From Bacteroidota bacterium (GTDB taxonomy: Bacteria > Bacteroidota > Bacteroidia > Sphingobacteriales > Sphingobacteriaceae), in contig JABDFZ010000006.1 of the NCBI GenBank assembly GCA_013286325.1, positions 1 to 59,441 on the forward strand: a DNA stretch of 59,441 nt. Reading direction: 5' to 3'. The notes under the pieces were generated by a model, which saw only the letters and a list, made by a program, of their open reading frames with translations, ran no database searches and was not told where the DNA came from. The position numbers were made by a program, and so were the translations under genes. Shown here one piece after another: positions 35,132 through 43,614 of this stretch (positions are counted from its first letter, which is position 1; each line of letters starts with the position of its first letter).

Positions 35132-36088
35132 ATGCTCGATATACTCATTATAGGTGGCGGCCCCATAGGAATAGCCTGCGGACTTGAAGCCAAAAAAGCA
35201 GGTTTAAGCTTTTTAATTGTTGAAAAAGGCTGCTTGGTTAATTCGTTATACAACTACCCTTCTACCATGACGTTTTTCTCCACATCCGAGAAGCTGGAAA
35301 TTGGCGGTATCCCCTTTGTAACCATAAGCAATAAGCCAACCCGCTCAGAAGCATTGGAGTACTATCGCCGGGTAGCCACATCAAACCATTTGCCGGTTAA
35401 TTTATTTGAAGAGGTAACAGGTGTAAAAAAAGAAAACGATATTTTTACAATAACCACCAACAAGGCAACTTACCAGGCAAAAAAGGTGATCCTTTGCTCC
35501 GGGTTTTATGATATTGCCGTAAATCTGGATATCCCTGGCGAAGACCTGCCAAAAGTAAAGCACTATTACAAAGACCCGCACTATTATGCCATGCAAAAGG
35601 TAGTTGTGGTTGGCTCAAGCAACTCGGCAATTGACGTAGCACTGGAAACTTACCGTAAAGGCGCGGATGTAACATTGGTTATCCGTGGTGAAGAAGTTAG
35701 TCACCGAGTTAAGTATTGGGTTAGACCTGATATTATCAACCGCATAAAAGAAGGCAGCATAAAGGCTTATTTCAACTCTAATTTAAAGGCAATAAGACAG
35801 CACGAGGTTGATATTGAAACACCTGAAAGTACAATAACTATCCCCAACGATTTTGTTATGGCGATGACCGGCTACAGGCCAAATTTCGACTTCCTTAAAA
35901 AACTGGGTATCACCTTAACTGATGATAAGTTTATCCCTCATTATAATTCCGAAACAATGGAAACTAACCTGCCGGGCCTATACCTTGCAGGCGTTGTTTG
36001 CGGCGGGTTAGATACACATCTTTGGTTCATTGAAAACTCAAGGATACATGCAGAGATGATTATTGGGGATATTGTTTCGAAACGTTGA
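35132..36088 (+). CDS. ypdA: YpdA-family FAD/NAD(P)-dependent oxidoreductase (bacillithiol-disulfide reductase type)
   Basis: 318 aa. It has two dinucleotide-binding sites: ILIIGGGPIGIACGLEAK (4-21) and VVVVGSSNSAIDVALETY (about 158-175). The YpdA signature is seen in LYNYPSTMTFFSTSEKLEIG. There is no CxxC redox pair, as in YpdA. YpdA reduces bacillithiol disulfide in Firmicutes, and Bacteroidetes with this gene are thought to make bacillithiol as well. Single gene after the SRP RNA. Confidence 0.9.
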   Translation: MLDILIIGGGPIGIACGLEAKKAGLSFLIVEKGCLVNSLYNYPSTMTFFSTSEKLEIGGIPFVTISNKPTRSEALEYYRRVATSNHLPVNLFEEVTGVKKENDIFTITTNKATYQAKKVILCSGFYDIAVNLDIPGEDLPKVKHYYKDPHYYAMQKVVVVGSSNSAIDVALETYRKGADVTLVIRGEEVSHRVKYWVRPDIINRIKEGSIKAYFNSNLKAIRQHEVDIETPESTITIPNDFVMAMTGYRPNFDFLKKLGITLTDDKFIPHYNSETMETNLPGLYLAGVVCGGLDTHLWFIENSRIHAEMIIGDIVSKR

Positions 36089-36221
36089 AATGTTGTAAAG
36101 TTGGAGGGTTGAAATGTTTTGAAAACATTAGAAACATTATCAACTATTGTAGTGAAAACTTTCAAGGTCAATGTCATCCAAATCATAACATTGCAACTTT
36201 ATAACATTTCAACCTTCCAAC
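36084..36221. repeat. Inverted-repeat intergenic element downstream of ypdA
   Basis: GTTGAAATGTTGTAAAGTTG (36084-36103) matches, with one mismatch, the reverse complement of 36193-36212. Overlapping it, 36100-36118 (GTTGGAGGGTTGAAATGTT) matches the reverse complement of 36203-36221, also with one mismatch. The left arm therefore has two registers that can pair with one right arm. It is probably a genome-wide intergenic repeat; it may also act as a terminator for ypdA. Confidence 0.65.
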
Positions 36222-36243
36222 AATAAAACAATTCATTTTTTTC

Positions 36244-36274
36244 TTGCATAAATAAAAATTAATGCAATACTTTG
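36244..36274 (+). promoter_or_regulatory. Candidate promoter of the arginine leader
   Basis: TTG (36244-36246) and TACTTTG (36268-36274) are separated by 21 bp, close to the Bacteroidetes -33/-7 pattern (TTTG...TAnnTTTG), although the -7 box has one base fewer. Transcription would start near 36281, 30 bp before the leader ATG. Confidence 0.4.
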
Positions 36275-36310
36275 CACAAAATTTAAAAAACAATAAAAAC
36301 AACATTAAAA

Positions 36311-36436
36311 ATGAACCAACAAAGCTTAAATAAGCAAATGATCAGAGCAATCTTTGCTCCGGTTACCGCTGCTTTGGTTTCAACTGTTTTTTTATTTTCT
36401 CCTTCACGACGAAGGCCGTACATGCCCCGGGTTTGA
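36311..36436 (+). CDS. Arginine leader peptide (putative attenuator ORF)
   Basis: A 41-codon ORF ending in TGA, too short for routine gene calling. Codons 33-35 are three consecutive arginines (CGA CGA AGG), with a further Arg at 40 (CGG) and one at 12. It lies in the leader 114 bp upstream of the first arginine-biosynthesis gene. The Arg run is inside a small hairpin, CCTTC-ACGAC-GAAGG (36401-36415). Alternative pairings follow: GGG/CCC with TTTAG/CTAAA between 36429 and 36457, and GAAGTTT/AAACTTC at 36463-36481. This fits control by ribosome stalling at Arg codons when charged arginyl-tRNA is low. No classical terminator with an immediate U-tract was seen, so the mechanism is unproven. Confidence 0.6.
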   Translation: MNQQSLNKQMIRAIFAPVTAALVSTVFLFSPSRRRPYMPRV

Positions 36437-36550
36437 TTTAGTTCTCGTCCTAAACCCAAAATGAAGTTTTTATTAAACTTCTCCCACAAAAGATCATCTA
36501 ATTATTAACGCCCTAAAGGCAAATAATTTAACGGTAATTTTTCTATTTCA
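36437..36550 (+). other. Structured leader between the Arg leader ORF and the operon
   Basis: It contains the stem GAAGTTT (36463-36469)/AAACTTC (36475-36481). A second, AU-rich hairpin pairs AATTATT (36500-36506) with AATAATT (36522-36528), with an inner GCC/GGC stem. A short T-run at 36538-36542 follows about 10 nt later. These are candidate switch elements for the arginine operon. Confidence 0.4.
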
Positions 36551-37204
36551 ATGATTAAAGATTTTGATATACAGGTAGCAAGCGCGCAGCACGTTGATTA
36601 TGCACAGCAGATCTGCGATGAAATGGCCGAATCTGCAAAAGCACGCGGCACAGGCATTGCCCAACGCTCGCCCGAATACGTTGCTAATAAAATGCTTGAA
36701 GGCAAAGCAGTTATTGCATTCCATAAAGATGGTACATGGGCAGGTTTCTGCTACATAGAGACCTGGAGCCATGGCGATTTCGTGGCGAACTCAGGCTTAA
36801 TAGTTAGTCCGCAGTTCAGAAAAGAAGGGCTGGCAAAGGCAATTAAAGAGAGTATCTTCAAATTATCCCGCACCAAATACCCAAATGCCAAGATTTTTGG
36901 TCTTACAACTGGTCTGGCTGTAATGAAAATAAATTCAGATTTAGGCTACGAACCGGTAACCTATTCAGAACTTACACAGGATGAAGATTTTTGGGCAGGA
37001 TGCAAAAGCTGCGTAAACTATGATATCCTGATGAGCAAGGGGCGTAAAAACTGCATGTGTACCGCAATGCTGTTTGATCCTGCCGAAAAACAAAAGGAAT
37101 ACGAGGATAAAATGAAAAAGATTACGCATAAAGCAACGTTGCTGGAGCGTATTGAAAATGCGATTAAAAAAAGGATAGATAAATTCTCCTATAGCACAAC
37201 GTAA
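36551..37204 (+). CDS. GNAT acyltransferase of the arginine operon (probable N-acylglutamate synthase)
   Basis: 217 aa. A GNAT core with SGLIVSPQFRKEGLAKAIKE (acyl-CoA loop near 90-95). It is the first gene after the Arg leader ORF and 59 bp before argG. Bacteroidetes lack a classical ArgA/ArgJ in this cluster, so it is the natural candidate for the first step, making N-acetyl- or N-succinylglutamate. That assignment is inference from position. A C-terminal cluster Cys151, Cys154, Cys168, Cys170 (CKSC...CMC) could bind metal or sense redox, and a basic helical tail follows. Confidence 0.75.
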   Translation: MIKDFDIQVASAQHVDYAQQICDEMAESAKARGTGIAQRSPEYVANKMLEGKAVIAFHKDGTWAGFCYIETWSHGDFVANSGLIVSPQFRKEGLAKAIKESIFKLSRTKYPNAKIFGLTTGLAVMKINSDLGYEPVTYSELTQDEDFWAGCKSCVNYDILMSKGRKNCMCTAMLFDPAEKQKEYEDKMKKITHKATLLERIENAIKKRIDKFSYSTT

Positions 37205-37263
37205 AGACACAAACGAATAATTACAGCGGCGCAAGTATTGCGTCTCTACATAATACAAAATCC

Positions 37264-38451
37264 ATGAAAAAAAAGGTTGTTTTAGCTTATAGCGGCGGTT
37301 TGGATACCTCATTCTGCTGCATTTATTTAACACAGGATCTTGGTTACGAGGTTCACTCGGTAATTGTAAACACAGGAGGTTTCTCTGAAGAGGAACTAAA
37401 AGGTGTTGAAGAACGTGCCTATAAAATGGGCGTTACCTCTCACCATGTGGTTGATGAAACTGAAAACTTTTATAATACCTGTGTTCGCTTTTTGATCTAT
37501 GGTAATGTATTGAAGAATAACACTTATCCCCTTTCTGTAAGTGCGGAACGGGTTAGCCAGGCAACCGCAATTGCAAATTATGCAAAAGAAATAGGCGCTG
37601 AGTTTGTGGCCCACGGAAGTACCGGTGCGGGTAACGACCAGGTACGTTTTGATATGATCTTTAATATTCTTGTCCCCGACGTACAGATCATCACCCCTAT
37701 CCGCGATCTTAAGCTAAGCCGCGAAGAAGAAATTCAATACCTGAAAGATCATGGTGTTGAAATGAACTTCGAAAAAGCAAAATATTCAATCAATAAAGGC
37801 ATCTGGGGAACTTCAGTTGGTGGTAAGGAAACTTTAACCTCTAATTTAGGCTTACCTGAAGAGGCGTGGCCTACACAAGTCAGTGAGTCAGGAGTCAGAA
37901 ATCTTGAGTTAGTATTTGAAAAAGGCGAATTGATTGGAATTGATGGTGAAAAATTTAGCCACCCAACAAAAGCTATTCAGGCGCTGCAAGCTATTGCACA
38001 ACCTTACGGAATTGGCAGAGATATACATGTGGGCGATACCATTATTGGCATTAAAGGCCGCGTAGGCTTTGAAGCCGCAGCACCAATGATAATTATCAAA
38101 GCGCACCATACTTTAGAGAAACATGTACTAACCAAATGGCAATTATCATGGAAGGATCAGCTTTCCTCATTCTACGGCAACTGGCTGCACGAAGGTCAGT
38201 TCCACGATCCTGTTATGCGTAACATCGAAGCCTTTTTATCAGATACGCAGCATAATGTAACCGGTAAAGTGTTTGTGGAATTACATCCATACCGTTTCCA
38301 GATCATAGGGATTGAGTCAGCACATGATCTGATGTCTAATAAATTCGGCAGTTATGGCGAAATGAACAACACCTGGAGTGGTGAAGATGTAAAAGGTTTC
38401 TCAAAGATATTTGGCAACCAGGTAATGATTTATCACAAGGTAAATTCTTAA
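37264..38451 (+). CDS. argG: Argininosuccinate synthase
   Basis: 395 aa. It joins citrulline and aspartate with ATP to argininosuccinate. The N-terminal PP-loop VLAYSGGLDTSFCCIYL (6-22), AHGSTGAGNDQVRFD (about 115-129) and NLGLPEEAWPTQVSE are seen. It is the short Bacteroidetes form with divergent C-terminal regions. It is in operon order with argC, whose ATG lies 3 bp after the argG stop. Confidence 0.95.
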   Translation: MKKKVVLAYSGGLDTSFCCIYLTQDLGYEVHSVIVNTGGFSEEELKGVEERAYKMGVTSHHVVDETENFYNTCVRFLIYGNVLKNNTYPLSVSAERVSQATAIANYAKEIGAEFVAHGSTGAGNDQVRFDMIFNILVPDVQIITPIRDLKLSREEEIQYLKDHGVEMNFEKAKYSINKGIWGTSVGGKETLTSNLGLPEEAWPTQVSESGVRNLELVFEKGELIGIDGEKFSHPTKAIQALQAIAQPYGIGRDIHVGDTIIGIKGRVGFEAAAPMIIIKAHHTLEKHVLTKWQLSWKDQLSSFYGNWLHEGQFHDPVMRNIEAFLSDTQHNVTGKVFVELHPYRFQIIGIESAHDLMSNKFGSYGEMNNTWSGEDVKGFSKIFGNQVMIYHKVNS

Positions 38452-38454
38452 TTG

Positions 38455-39450
38455 ATGGAAACTAAAGTAAGGGCCGGAATTGTAGGTGGCGCAGGATATA
38501 CAGGCGGTGAAATGCTTCGTATCCTGATCAATCACCCAAATGTCGACATAGCATTTGTACATAGTACCAGCAATGCCGGAAACCATGTTTATGACGTGCA
38601 TACTGATCTGTTTGGTGATACTGACCTAAAGTTTGCTGCTGAACTGGCTTATAATATCGATGTTTTGTTTTTATGTGTAGGCCATGGTGATGCCAAAAAG
38701 TTTTTGGAAGCTAATCCCATCCCTGATAATATTAAGGTGATTGACCTTAGCCAGGATTTTAGATTGAAAAATGATGCCACAAGCCATAAAACAAGAACCA
38801 AGGAATTTATTTACGGTTTGCCTGAGCTAAACAAAGAAGTTATTAAAAAGGCTAACAATATAGCTAATCCGGGATGCTTTGCTACCTGTTTACAGTTAGG
38901 CTTGCTCCCATTGGCATCAAAAGGGTTGTTAAATAGCGAGGTTCATATTACTGCAACCACCGGATCAACTGGTGCCGGGCAAAGTCCTTCTGCTACAACC
39001 CACTTCACCTGGCGTAATGATAACCTTTCTGTTTACAAAGCATTTGAACATCAGCATTTAAACGAGATCGGGCAATCGCTAAAGCAATTACAGTCAGGCT
39101 TTAATCAGGCTATAAATTTCATCCCTTATCGTGGCGATTTTACCCGCGGGATAATTGCGTCTATGTATATTGATACTGACCTATCAGAAGTTGATGCATT
39201 AAAGCTGTATCATCAATATTATGATGAGCACCCGTTTACGCATGTAACTAGACATGATATCGACCTTAAACAAATAGTGAATACCAACAAATGCTTTATA
39301 CAAGTTAAAAAACATGGTAGCAAACTATTGATAATAAGTATTTTAGATAACCTGTTAAAAGGTGCATCAGGCCAGGCAGTACAAAACATGAACCTGATGT
39401 TTGGTTTAGATGAAAAGGCCGGACTAAAACTAAAAGCTACGGGATTTTAG
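38455..39450 (+). CDS. argC: N-acetyl/succinyl-gamma-glutamyl-phosphate reductase
   Basis: 331 aa from the ATG at 38455; a TTG directly before it is less likely. It reduces N-acylglutamyl phosphate to the semialdehyde with NADPH. The nucleotide motif GIVGGAGYTGGEMLRIL (8-24) and catalytic Cys141 in NPGCFATC are visible, and TTGSTGAGQSPS follows. Part of the arg operon between argG and argD. Confidence 0.95.
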   Translation: METKVRAGIVGGAGYTGGEMLRILINHPNVDIAFVHSTSNAGNHVYDVHTDLFGDTDLKFAAELAYNIDVLFLCVGHGDAKKFLEANPIPDNIKVIDLSQDFRLKNDATSHKTRTKEFIYGLPELNKEVIKKANNIANPGCFATCLQLGLLPLASKGLLNSEVHITATTGSTGAGQSPSATTHFTWRNDNLSVYKAFEHQHLNEIGQSLKQLQSGFNQAINFIPYRGDFTRGIIASMYIDTDLSEVDALKLYHQYYDEHPFTHVTRHDIDLKQIVNTNKCFIQVKKHGSKLLIISILDNLLKGASGQAVQNMNLMFGLDEKAGLKLKATGF

Positions 39451-39500
39451 TACAAAATTATTATTTAACTTTTTAAAGCCCCTTTAGGGGTTTGGGGCAT

Positions 39501-40628
39501 ATGAAACTATTCGACGTTTATCCTATCAATCCAATTAACATAGTAAAAGGCACTGGAAGCCTGGTTTACGATGACAAAGGAACTGAGTATCTCGACCTTT
39601 ATGGTGGCCATGCCGTAATATCTATAGGCCATACTAATCCTCATTATGTTAAACGATTAGAAGATCAATTGCACCAGATTGGCTTTTATTCCAATTCGAT
39701 TGAAATTCCTTTACAGAAACAATTGGCTGAAAAATTAGGACATGTTTCGGCTAAGGAGGATTACCAGTTATTTTTATGTAATTCGGGCGCTGAGGCGAAT
39801 GAGAATGCTTTAAAGCTGGCTTCATTTTATAATGGTAAAAAGAAAGTAATTGCGTTTACAGGGGCTTTTCATGGCCGTACATCATTGGCAGTTGCAGTTA
39901 CCGATAATCCTAAAATAGTTGCTCCGGTTAATGAAACAGATAACGCAATTTTTCTTCCATGGAAAGATGAAGCTGCACTGGAAAAAGCATTTGCCGAAAA
40001 TGAAATCTCATCAGTAATAATTGAAGGTATCCAGGGGGTTGGTGGTATCCAGGTTGCTCCTGAGGGCTTTCTGCAAAAGATAAGATCATTGTGCGATGCC
40101 AATAATGCAGTTTTTATTGCCGATTCTATTCAGTGCGGCTACGGACGGTCGGGAAAGTTCTTTTCACACGATTTTGCAGGCGTAAATGCCGATATTTATA
40201 CCATGGCAAAAGGCATGGGCAACGGGTTCCCTGTTGGCGGCATTATTATATCGCCCAAGATCCTGCCTGCCTACGGAATGTTGGGTACAACTTTCGGAGG
40301 TAATCATCTGGCCTGTGCTGCCGGTTTAGCCGTTCTGGAAGTAATGGAGCGTGATAACCTGATACAAAATGCAGCCGAAGTTGGCGGATACCTGATAACC
40401 GAGCTTAAAAAAATCAAACAGGTAACAGAGGTGCGCGGTCGTGGGTTAATGATTGGCATAGAGCTGCCTGCCGAATTTGCGCACGTACGTAAAGAGCTGT
40501 TGTTTAAGCATCATATTTTTACCGGCGAGGCAAAACCAAATGTAGTACGGTTATTACCTGCGCTTAATTTGACCAGGGCGCATGCCGACAGGTTTTTGGA
40601 ATCGTTTACAAGTATCTTGAATCAATAA
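39501..40628 (+). CDS. argD: Acetylornithine/succinylornithine aminotransferase
   Basis: 375 aa from the ATG at 39501; an in-frame TTG at 39492 lies in a CCCCTTTAGGGG hairpin and is unlikely. A class III PLP enzyme: NSGAEANENALKLA (95-108), Asp208 in FIADSIQCGYGR, and the PLP Lys237 in TMAKGMGNGFPVGG. It transfers the amino group of glutamate to the N-acyl semialdehyde. DSIQCG takes the place of the more usual DEVQ(S/T)G. Arg operon gene. Confidence 0.93.
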   Translation: MKLFDVYPINPINIVKGTGSLVYDDKGTEYLDLYGGHAVISIGHTNPHYVKRLEDQLHQIGFYSNSIEIPLQKQLAEKLGHVSAKEDYQLFLCNSGAEANENALKLASFYNGKKKVIAFTGAFHGRTSLAVAVTDNPKIVAPVNETDNAIFLPWKDEAALEKAFAENEISSVIIEGIQGVGGIQVAPEGFLQKIRSLCDANNAVFIADSIQCGYGRSGKFFSHDFAGVNADIYTMAKGMGNGFPVGGIIISPKILPAYGMLGTTFGGNHLACAAGLAVLEVMERDNLIQNAAEVGGYLITELKKIKQVTEVRGRGLMIGIELPAEFAHVRKELLFKHHIFTGEAKPNVVRLLPALNLTRAHADRFLESFTSILNQ

Positions 40629-40674
40629 CTTTTAAAACAAGGTCTTCTTCTTTGGAGAAGATTTAGTAAGGCTT

Positions 40675-41631
40675 ATGAAACTATTTTCTTCCGTACACGA
40701 TGTTAACGACATTAATGCCCTTGTGAAAGAGGCTTTACAGCTTAAGCAATTCCCTTATGCTTTTAAGAGTTTGGGAGAAAACAAGACAATGGCGCTTGTT
40801 TTTTTAAACCCAAGTCTGCGTACCCGAATGAGCACTCAGAAGGCAGCCCTTAACCTGGGTATGAATGTGATGGTACTTAACATGGATAAGGAAGGCTGGG
40901 CATTAGAACTTCGCGATAAAGTGATCATGGACGGTAGTACTGTTGAACATATTCGTGAAGCTGCTGCAGTTATGGGTCAGTACGCCGATATCATTGGGGT
41001 ACGCTCATTTCCTGGGTTAAAAGACCGTGAGGAAGATTATAGTGAAATGATCTTTAACAAATTTGTGCAGTTCTGTGGTGTGCCTGTTGTTAGTTTGGAA
41101 TCAGCAACCCGTCATCCCTTACAAAGCTTAGCTGATTTAGTGACCATTGAAGAATTAAAGACCCGTAGCCGCCCTAAAGTTGTTTTAACCTGGGCACCAC
41201 ATATTAAACCATTGCCACAGGCTGTACCAAATTCATTTGCAGAGTGGATGTGCAGGGCGGATGTTGATTTCACCATAACCCATCCAAAAGGTTATGAGCT
41301 TTGCTCTGATTTTACTCAGGGCGCAACAGTAACCCATAACCAGGATGAAGCTTTAGCTGATGCTGATTTCATTTACGTAAAAAACTGGTCAGCCTATGAG
41401 CCTTATGGTAAGATATTTCCGGGTAATGAAGATTGGATGCTGACCAATAAAAAGTTGAAGATCACCAACAATGCAAAGATCATGCATTGTTTACCCGTAA
41501 GGCGTAATTTAGAACTGTCTGATGAGATTTTAGATGGAGAAAGCTCTATTGTTGTGCACGAAGCTGCAAATCGTGTATGGGCGGCGCAAGCGGTTTTAAA
41601 AAGGATGCTGGAAAGTTTAGAGACTAGCTAA
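40675..41631 (+). CDS. argF': N-acylornithine carbamoyltransferase (Bacteroidetes ArgF' type)
   Basis: 318 aa. It carbamoylates N-succinyl- or N-acetyl-L-ornithine, the variant pathway known from Bacteroides fragilis and Xanthomonas. The carbamoyl-phosphate loop is LNPSLRTRMST (44-54), followed by HPLQSL and MHCLPVRRN. In published work on these enzymes a Pro near position 90 (succinyl) or Glu near 92 (acetyl) sets specificity; here the segment reads GSTVEHIREA with Val90 by my count, so specificity cannot be read directly. Last gene of the first arg block. Confidence 0.9.
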   Translation: MKLFSSVHDVNDINALVKEALQLKQFPYAFKSLGENKTMALVFLNPSLRTRMSTQKAALNLGMNVMVLNMDKEGWALELRDKVIMDGSTVEHIREAAAVMGQYADIIGVRSFPGLKDREEDYSEMIFNKFVQFCGVPVVSLESATRHPLQSLADLVTIEELKTRSRPKVVLTWAPHIKPLPQAVPNSFAEWMCRADVDFTITHPKGYELCSDFTQGATVTHNQDEALADADFIYVKNWSAYEPYGKIFPGNEDWMLTNKKLKITNNAKIMHCLPVRRNLELSDEILDGESSIVVHEAANRVWAAQAVLKRMLESLETS

Positions 41632-41682
41632 TCAGAGTTAGAGATCAGACAAAATCTTTAAATTCGACAATGTAAGCCCTTT

Positions 41683-42294
41683 ATGTATATCCCATCATTT
41701 AATAAGTTCGATAACGTAGATGAAGCTTTTAGCTTTATGCAGCGTTATGGTTTCGCTACTATTGTAACGGTTAAAGATGGTGTTCCTACTGCTACACACC
41801 TGCCTTTCATTGTGCAACAGATGGAAGACAAGATCATACTCAAATCTCACTTTGCAAAAGCTAATCCACAATCGGCAGATATAATAGATAACCGGGCACT
41901 GGTGATATTTACCGAACCACATGCTTACGTTTCACCATCCAATTACGAGAAACAAGAAAACGTACCTACCTGGAATTATTTAGCGGTACATGCTTACGGT
42001 AACTGTGTTTTGTTAGATGGTGAAGAAAGTAAATCAGCCCTATTAAAAGAAACCATCCAGAATTACGAGGCAGGGTATTTAAAACAATATGAAAGCCTGC
42101 CAGATGACTATAAGCAAAAAATGATGAAAGGCATTGTTGCCTTCGAGGTTATTGTGGATGATCTTCAGGCGAAAAAGAAGCTGAGCCAAAACAGAACTGA
42201 AAAGGAACGCGAGAATATAATAACAACATTCAGCGCATCGAAAGATGCTAATGAGAATGAAATAGCTGCTTACATGAAGACTTTTTCGAAATAA
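41683..42294 (+). CDS. PaiB-family FMN-binding flavoprotein
   Basis: 203 aa. The family signature YIPSFNKFDNVDEAFSFMQ, THLPFIV, and VPTWNYLAVHAYGNC identifies the PaiB/FMN-binding negative regulator group, which adopts a split-barrel FMN fold. A direct DNA-binding role is doubtful in general. It may be the end of the arg transcript (51 bp after argF'), but no functional link to arginine is known to me. Confidence 0.9.
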   Translation: MYIPSFNKFDNVDEAFSFMQRYGFATIVTVKDGVPTATHLPFIVQQMEDKIILKSHFAKANPQSADIIDNRALVIFTEPHAYVSPSNYEKQENVPTWNYLAVHAYGNCVLLDGEESKSALLKETIQNYEAGYLKQYESLPDDYKQKMMKGIVAFEVIVDDLQAKKKLSQNRTEKERENIITTFSASKDANENEIAAYMKTFSK

Positions 42295-42297
42295 TCC

Positions 42298-43551
42298 CTA
42301 AGTTGATACTTCCTTCTCCTTTATCGACGAATTAATCAGCTTGTTTAAGGTTAATCCCTGCACTACTATAGAAAATATCACTATAAAATAGCTGCCGCAA
42401 AGTATTACGTGCCTATAAGGGCTAAACGGCAATGACAAGGCCAGTGCAATAGATATCCCTCCCCTAACACCAGCCCAGGTAAGTATATTTATGTTTTTAT
42501 AATTCACATTCAGTGTACGGCGAAGAAACGTTAGCGGCAACAGAATACTTAACCAGCGCGCTATTAAAATAAGCACTATAGCTATGCCACCCGTTAGCCA
42601 ATAATTGTTTATGTAAGGGAGGTTTACCATTTGCAGGCCTATCATCACAAATAAAATCGTATTCAGCATCTCATCAATCAACTGCCAGAATTTTTCGAGT
42701 GCCTCGTGCGAGCGTTCTTTTTCATCGATATTAATAGTACGGTTCCCGGTAAACAAGCCTGCTGATACCACGGCCAGCGGGATAGACAAATGCAGATAAG
42801 AAGCAATTACAGAAACGCTCATTACCAGCGATAGGGATACCAGGACTATAGTTTGAAAATCAGTGATAGATTTCATCAATCTGAAGGCTATAAAACCTAA
42901 AATAATACCTAAGGCAATCCCACCAAAAACCTCTTTTACAAATAATAACAGTGTATTTGCAAAATTCACATTCTCAACTCCGGAGTTTATTACTTCAAGT
43001 ATGGTTATAAAAAGCACCAGGCCTACCCCATCGTTAAACAACGATTCACCAGATATAATTGTGGACAGATTTGCAGGCAGCTTTGAATTTTTGATAATAG
43101 CGCCAACAGCAACGGGATCTGTTGGTGAGATTAACGCGCCAAATAAAAGGCAATAAATAAACGACATATGAATATTAAAAAGCATAGTGCCGTAATAAAA
43201 CAAAGTACCAAAAACACCAGCTGATAAAATAACACTAAGCGTGCTTAAAACAAAAACAGGCCGTAACTCCTTCTTAAGCCTTTTGGTGTTTGAATTAAAT
43301 GAGCCTGCAAACAGCAAAAAGCCAAGCATTATATTTAAAACTGTTCCCGAAAAATTGATGTGTTTTGCTAAAAGGGTAAGATAACTTGCAATAGCCGGAT
43401 CGAGCTTATCAATAATGATAGTGATTACCGAAACAATAATGGCGATGGTAATGATGCCGATTGTTCCTGGCAGCTTAATGTAGCGTGCATTGATGTATGA
43501 ATAAAAGGCGCTGATAATAACCAGCAATGCAATAATTAAAAAAAGCTCCAT
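42298..43551 (-). CDS. CPA1-family Na+/H+ antiporter
   Basis: 417 aa with about 12 predicted membrane helices. The core motifs are FGALISPTDPVAVGAIIK (Asp-Pro pair in helix 5) and SGESLFNDGVGLVLF (Asp in helix 6), typical of NhaP-like exchangers; WAGVRGGISIALALSLP follows. It exports Na+ or K+ in exchange for protons at the inner membrane. The C-terminal cytosolic tail is very short. It is convergent with the PaiB gene, 3 bp apart. Confidence 0.93.
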   Translation of the reverse strand: MELFLIIALLVIISAFYSYINARYIKLPGTIGIITIAIIVSVITIIIDKLDPAIASYLTLLAKHINFSGTVLNIMLGFLLFAGSFNSNTKRLKKELRPVFVLSTLSVILSAGVFGTLFYYGTMLFNIHMSFIYCLLFGALISPTDPVAVGAIIKNSKLPANLSTIISGESLFNDGVGLVLFITILEVINSGVENVNFANTLLLFVKEVFGGIALGIILGFIAFRLMKSITDFQTIVLVSLSLVMSVSVIASYLHLSIPLAVVSAGLFTGNRTINIDEKERSHEALEKFWQLIDEMLNTILFVMIGLQMVNLPYINNYWLTGGIAIVLILIARWLSILLPLTFLRRTLNVNYKNINILTWAGVRGGISIALALSLPFSPYRHVILCGSYFIVIFSIVVQGLTLNKLINSSIKEKEVST

Positions 43552-43614
43552 TTATAACTGTATTACATTTAGTAATGTAATATAGCCAACAATGTTTTAA
43601 AACAACTACATTTC

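Noticed and set aside
36283..36489. Minus-strand 68-aa frame across the arginine leader
   Set aside because: It lies opposite the leader ORF and hairpins, has no supporting start context, and the rightward reading with three Arg codons fits the operon better.
39480..39500. CCCCTTTAGGGG hairpin before argD as a terminator
   Set aside because: There is no T-tract and it sits directly before the start codon inside an operon. It is more likely a common intergenic repeat or translation element.
40641..40665. TCTTCT/AGAAGA hairpin before argF' as an ARG box
   Set aside because: The stem is short, purine/pyrimidine-biased and not clearly shared with other arg promoters.
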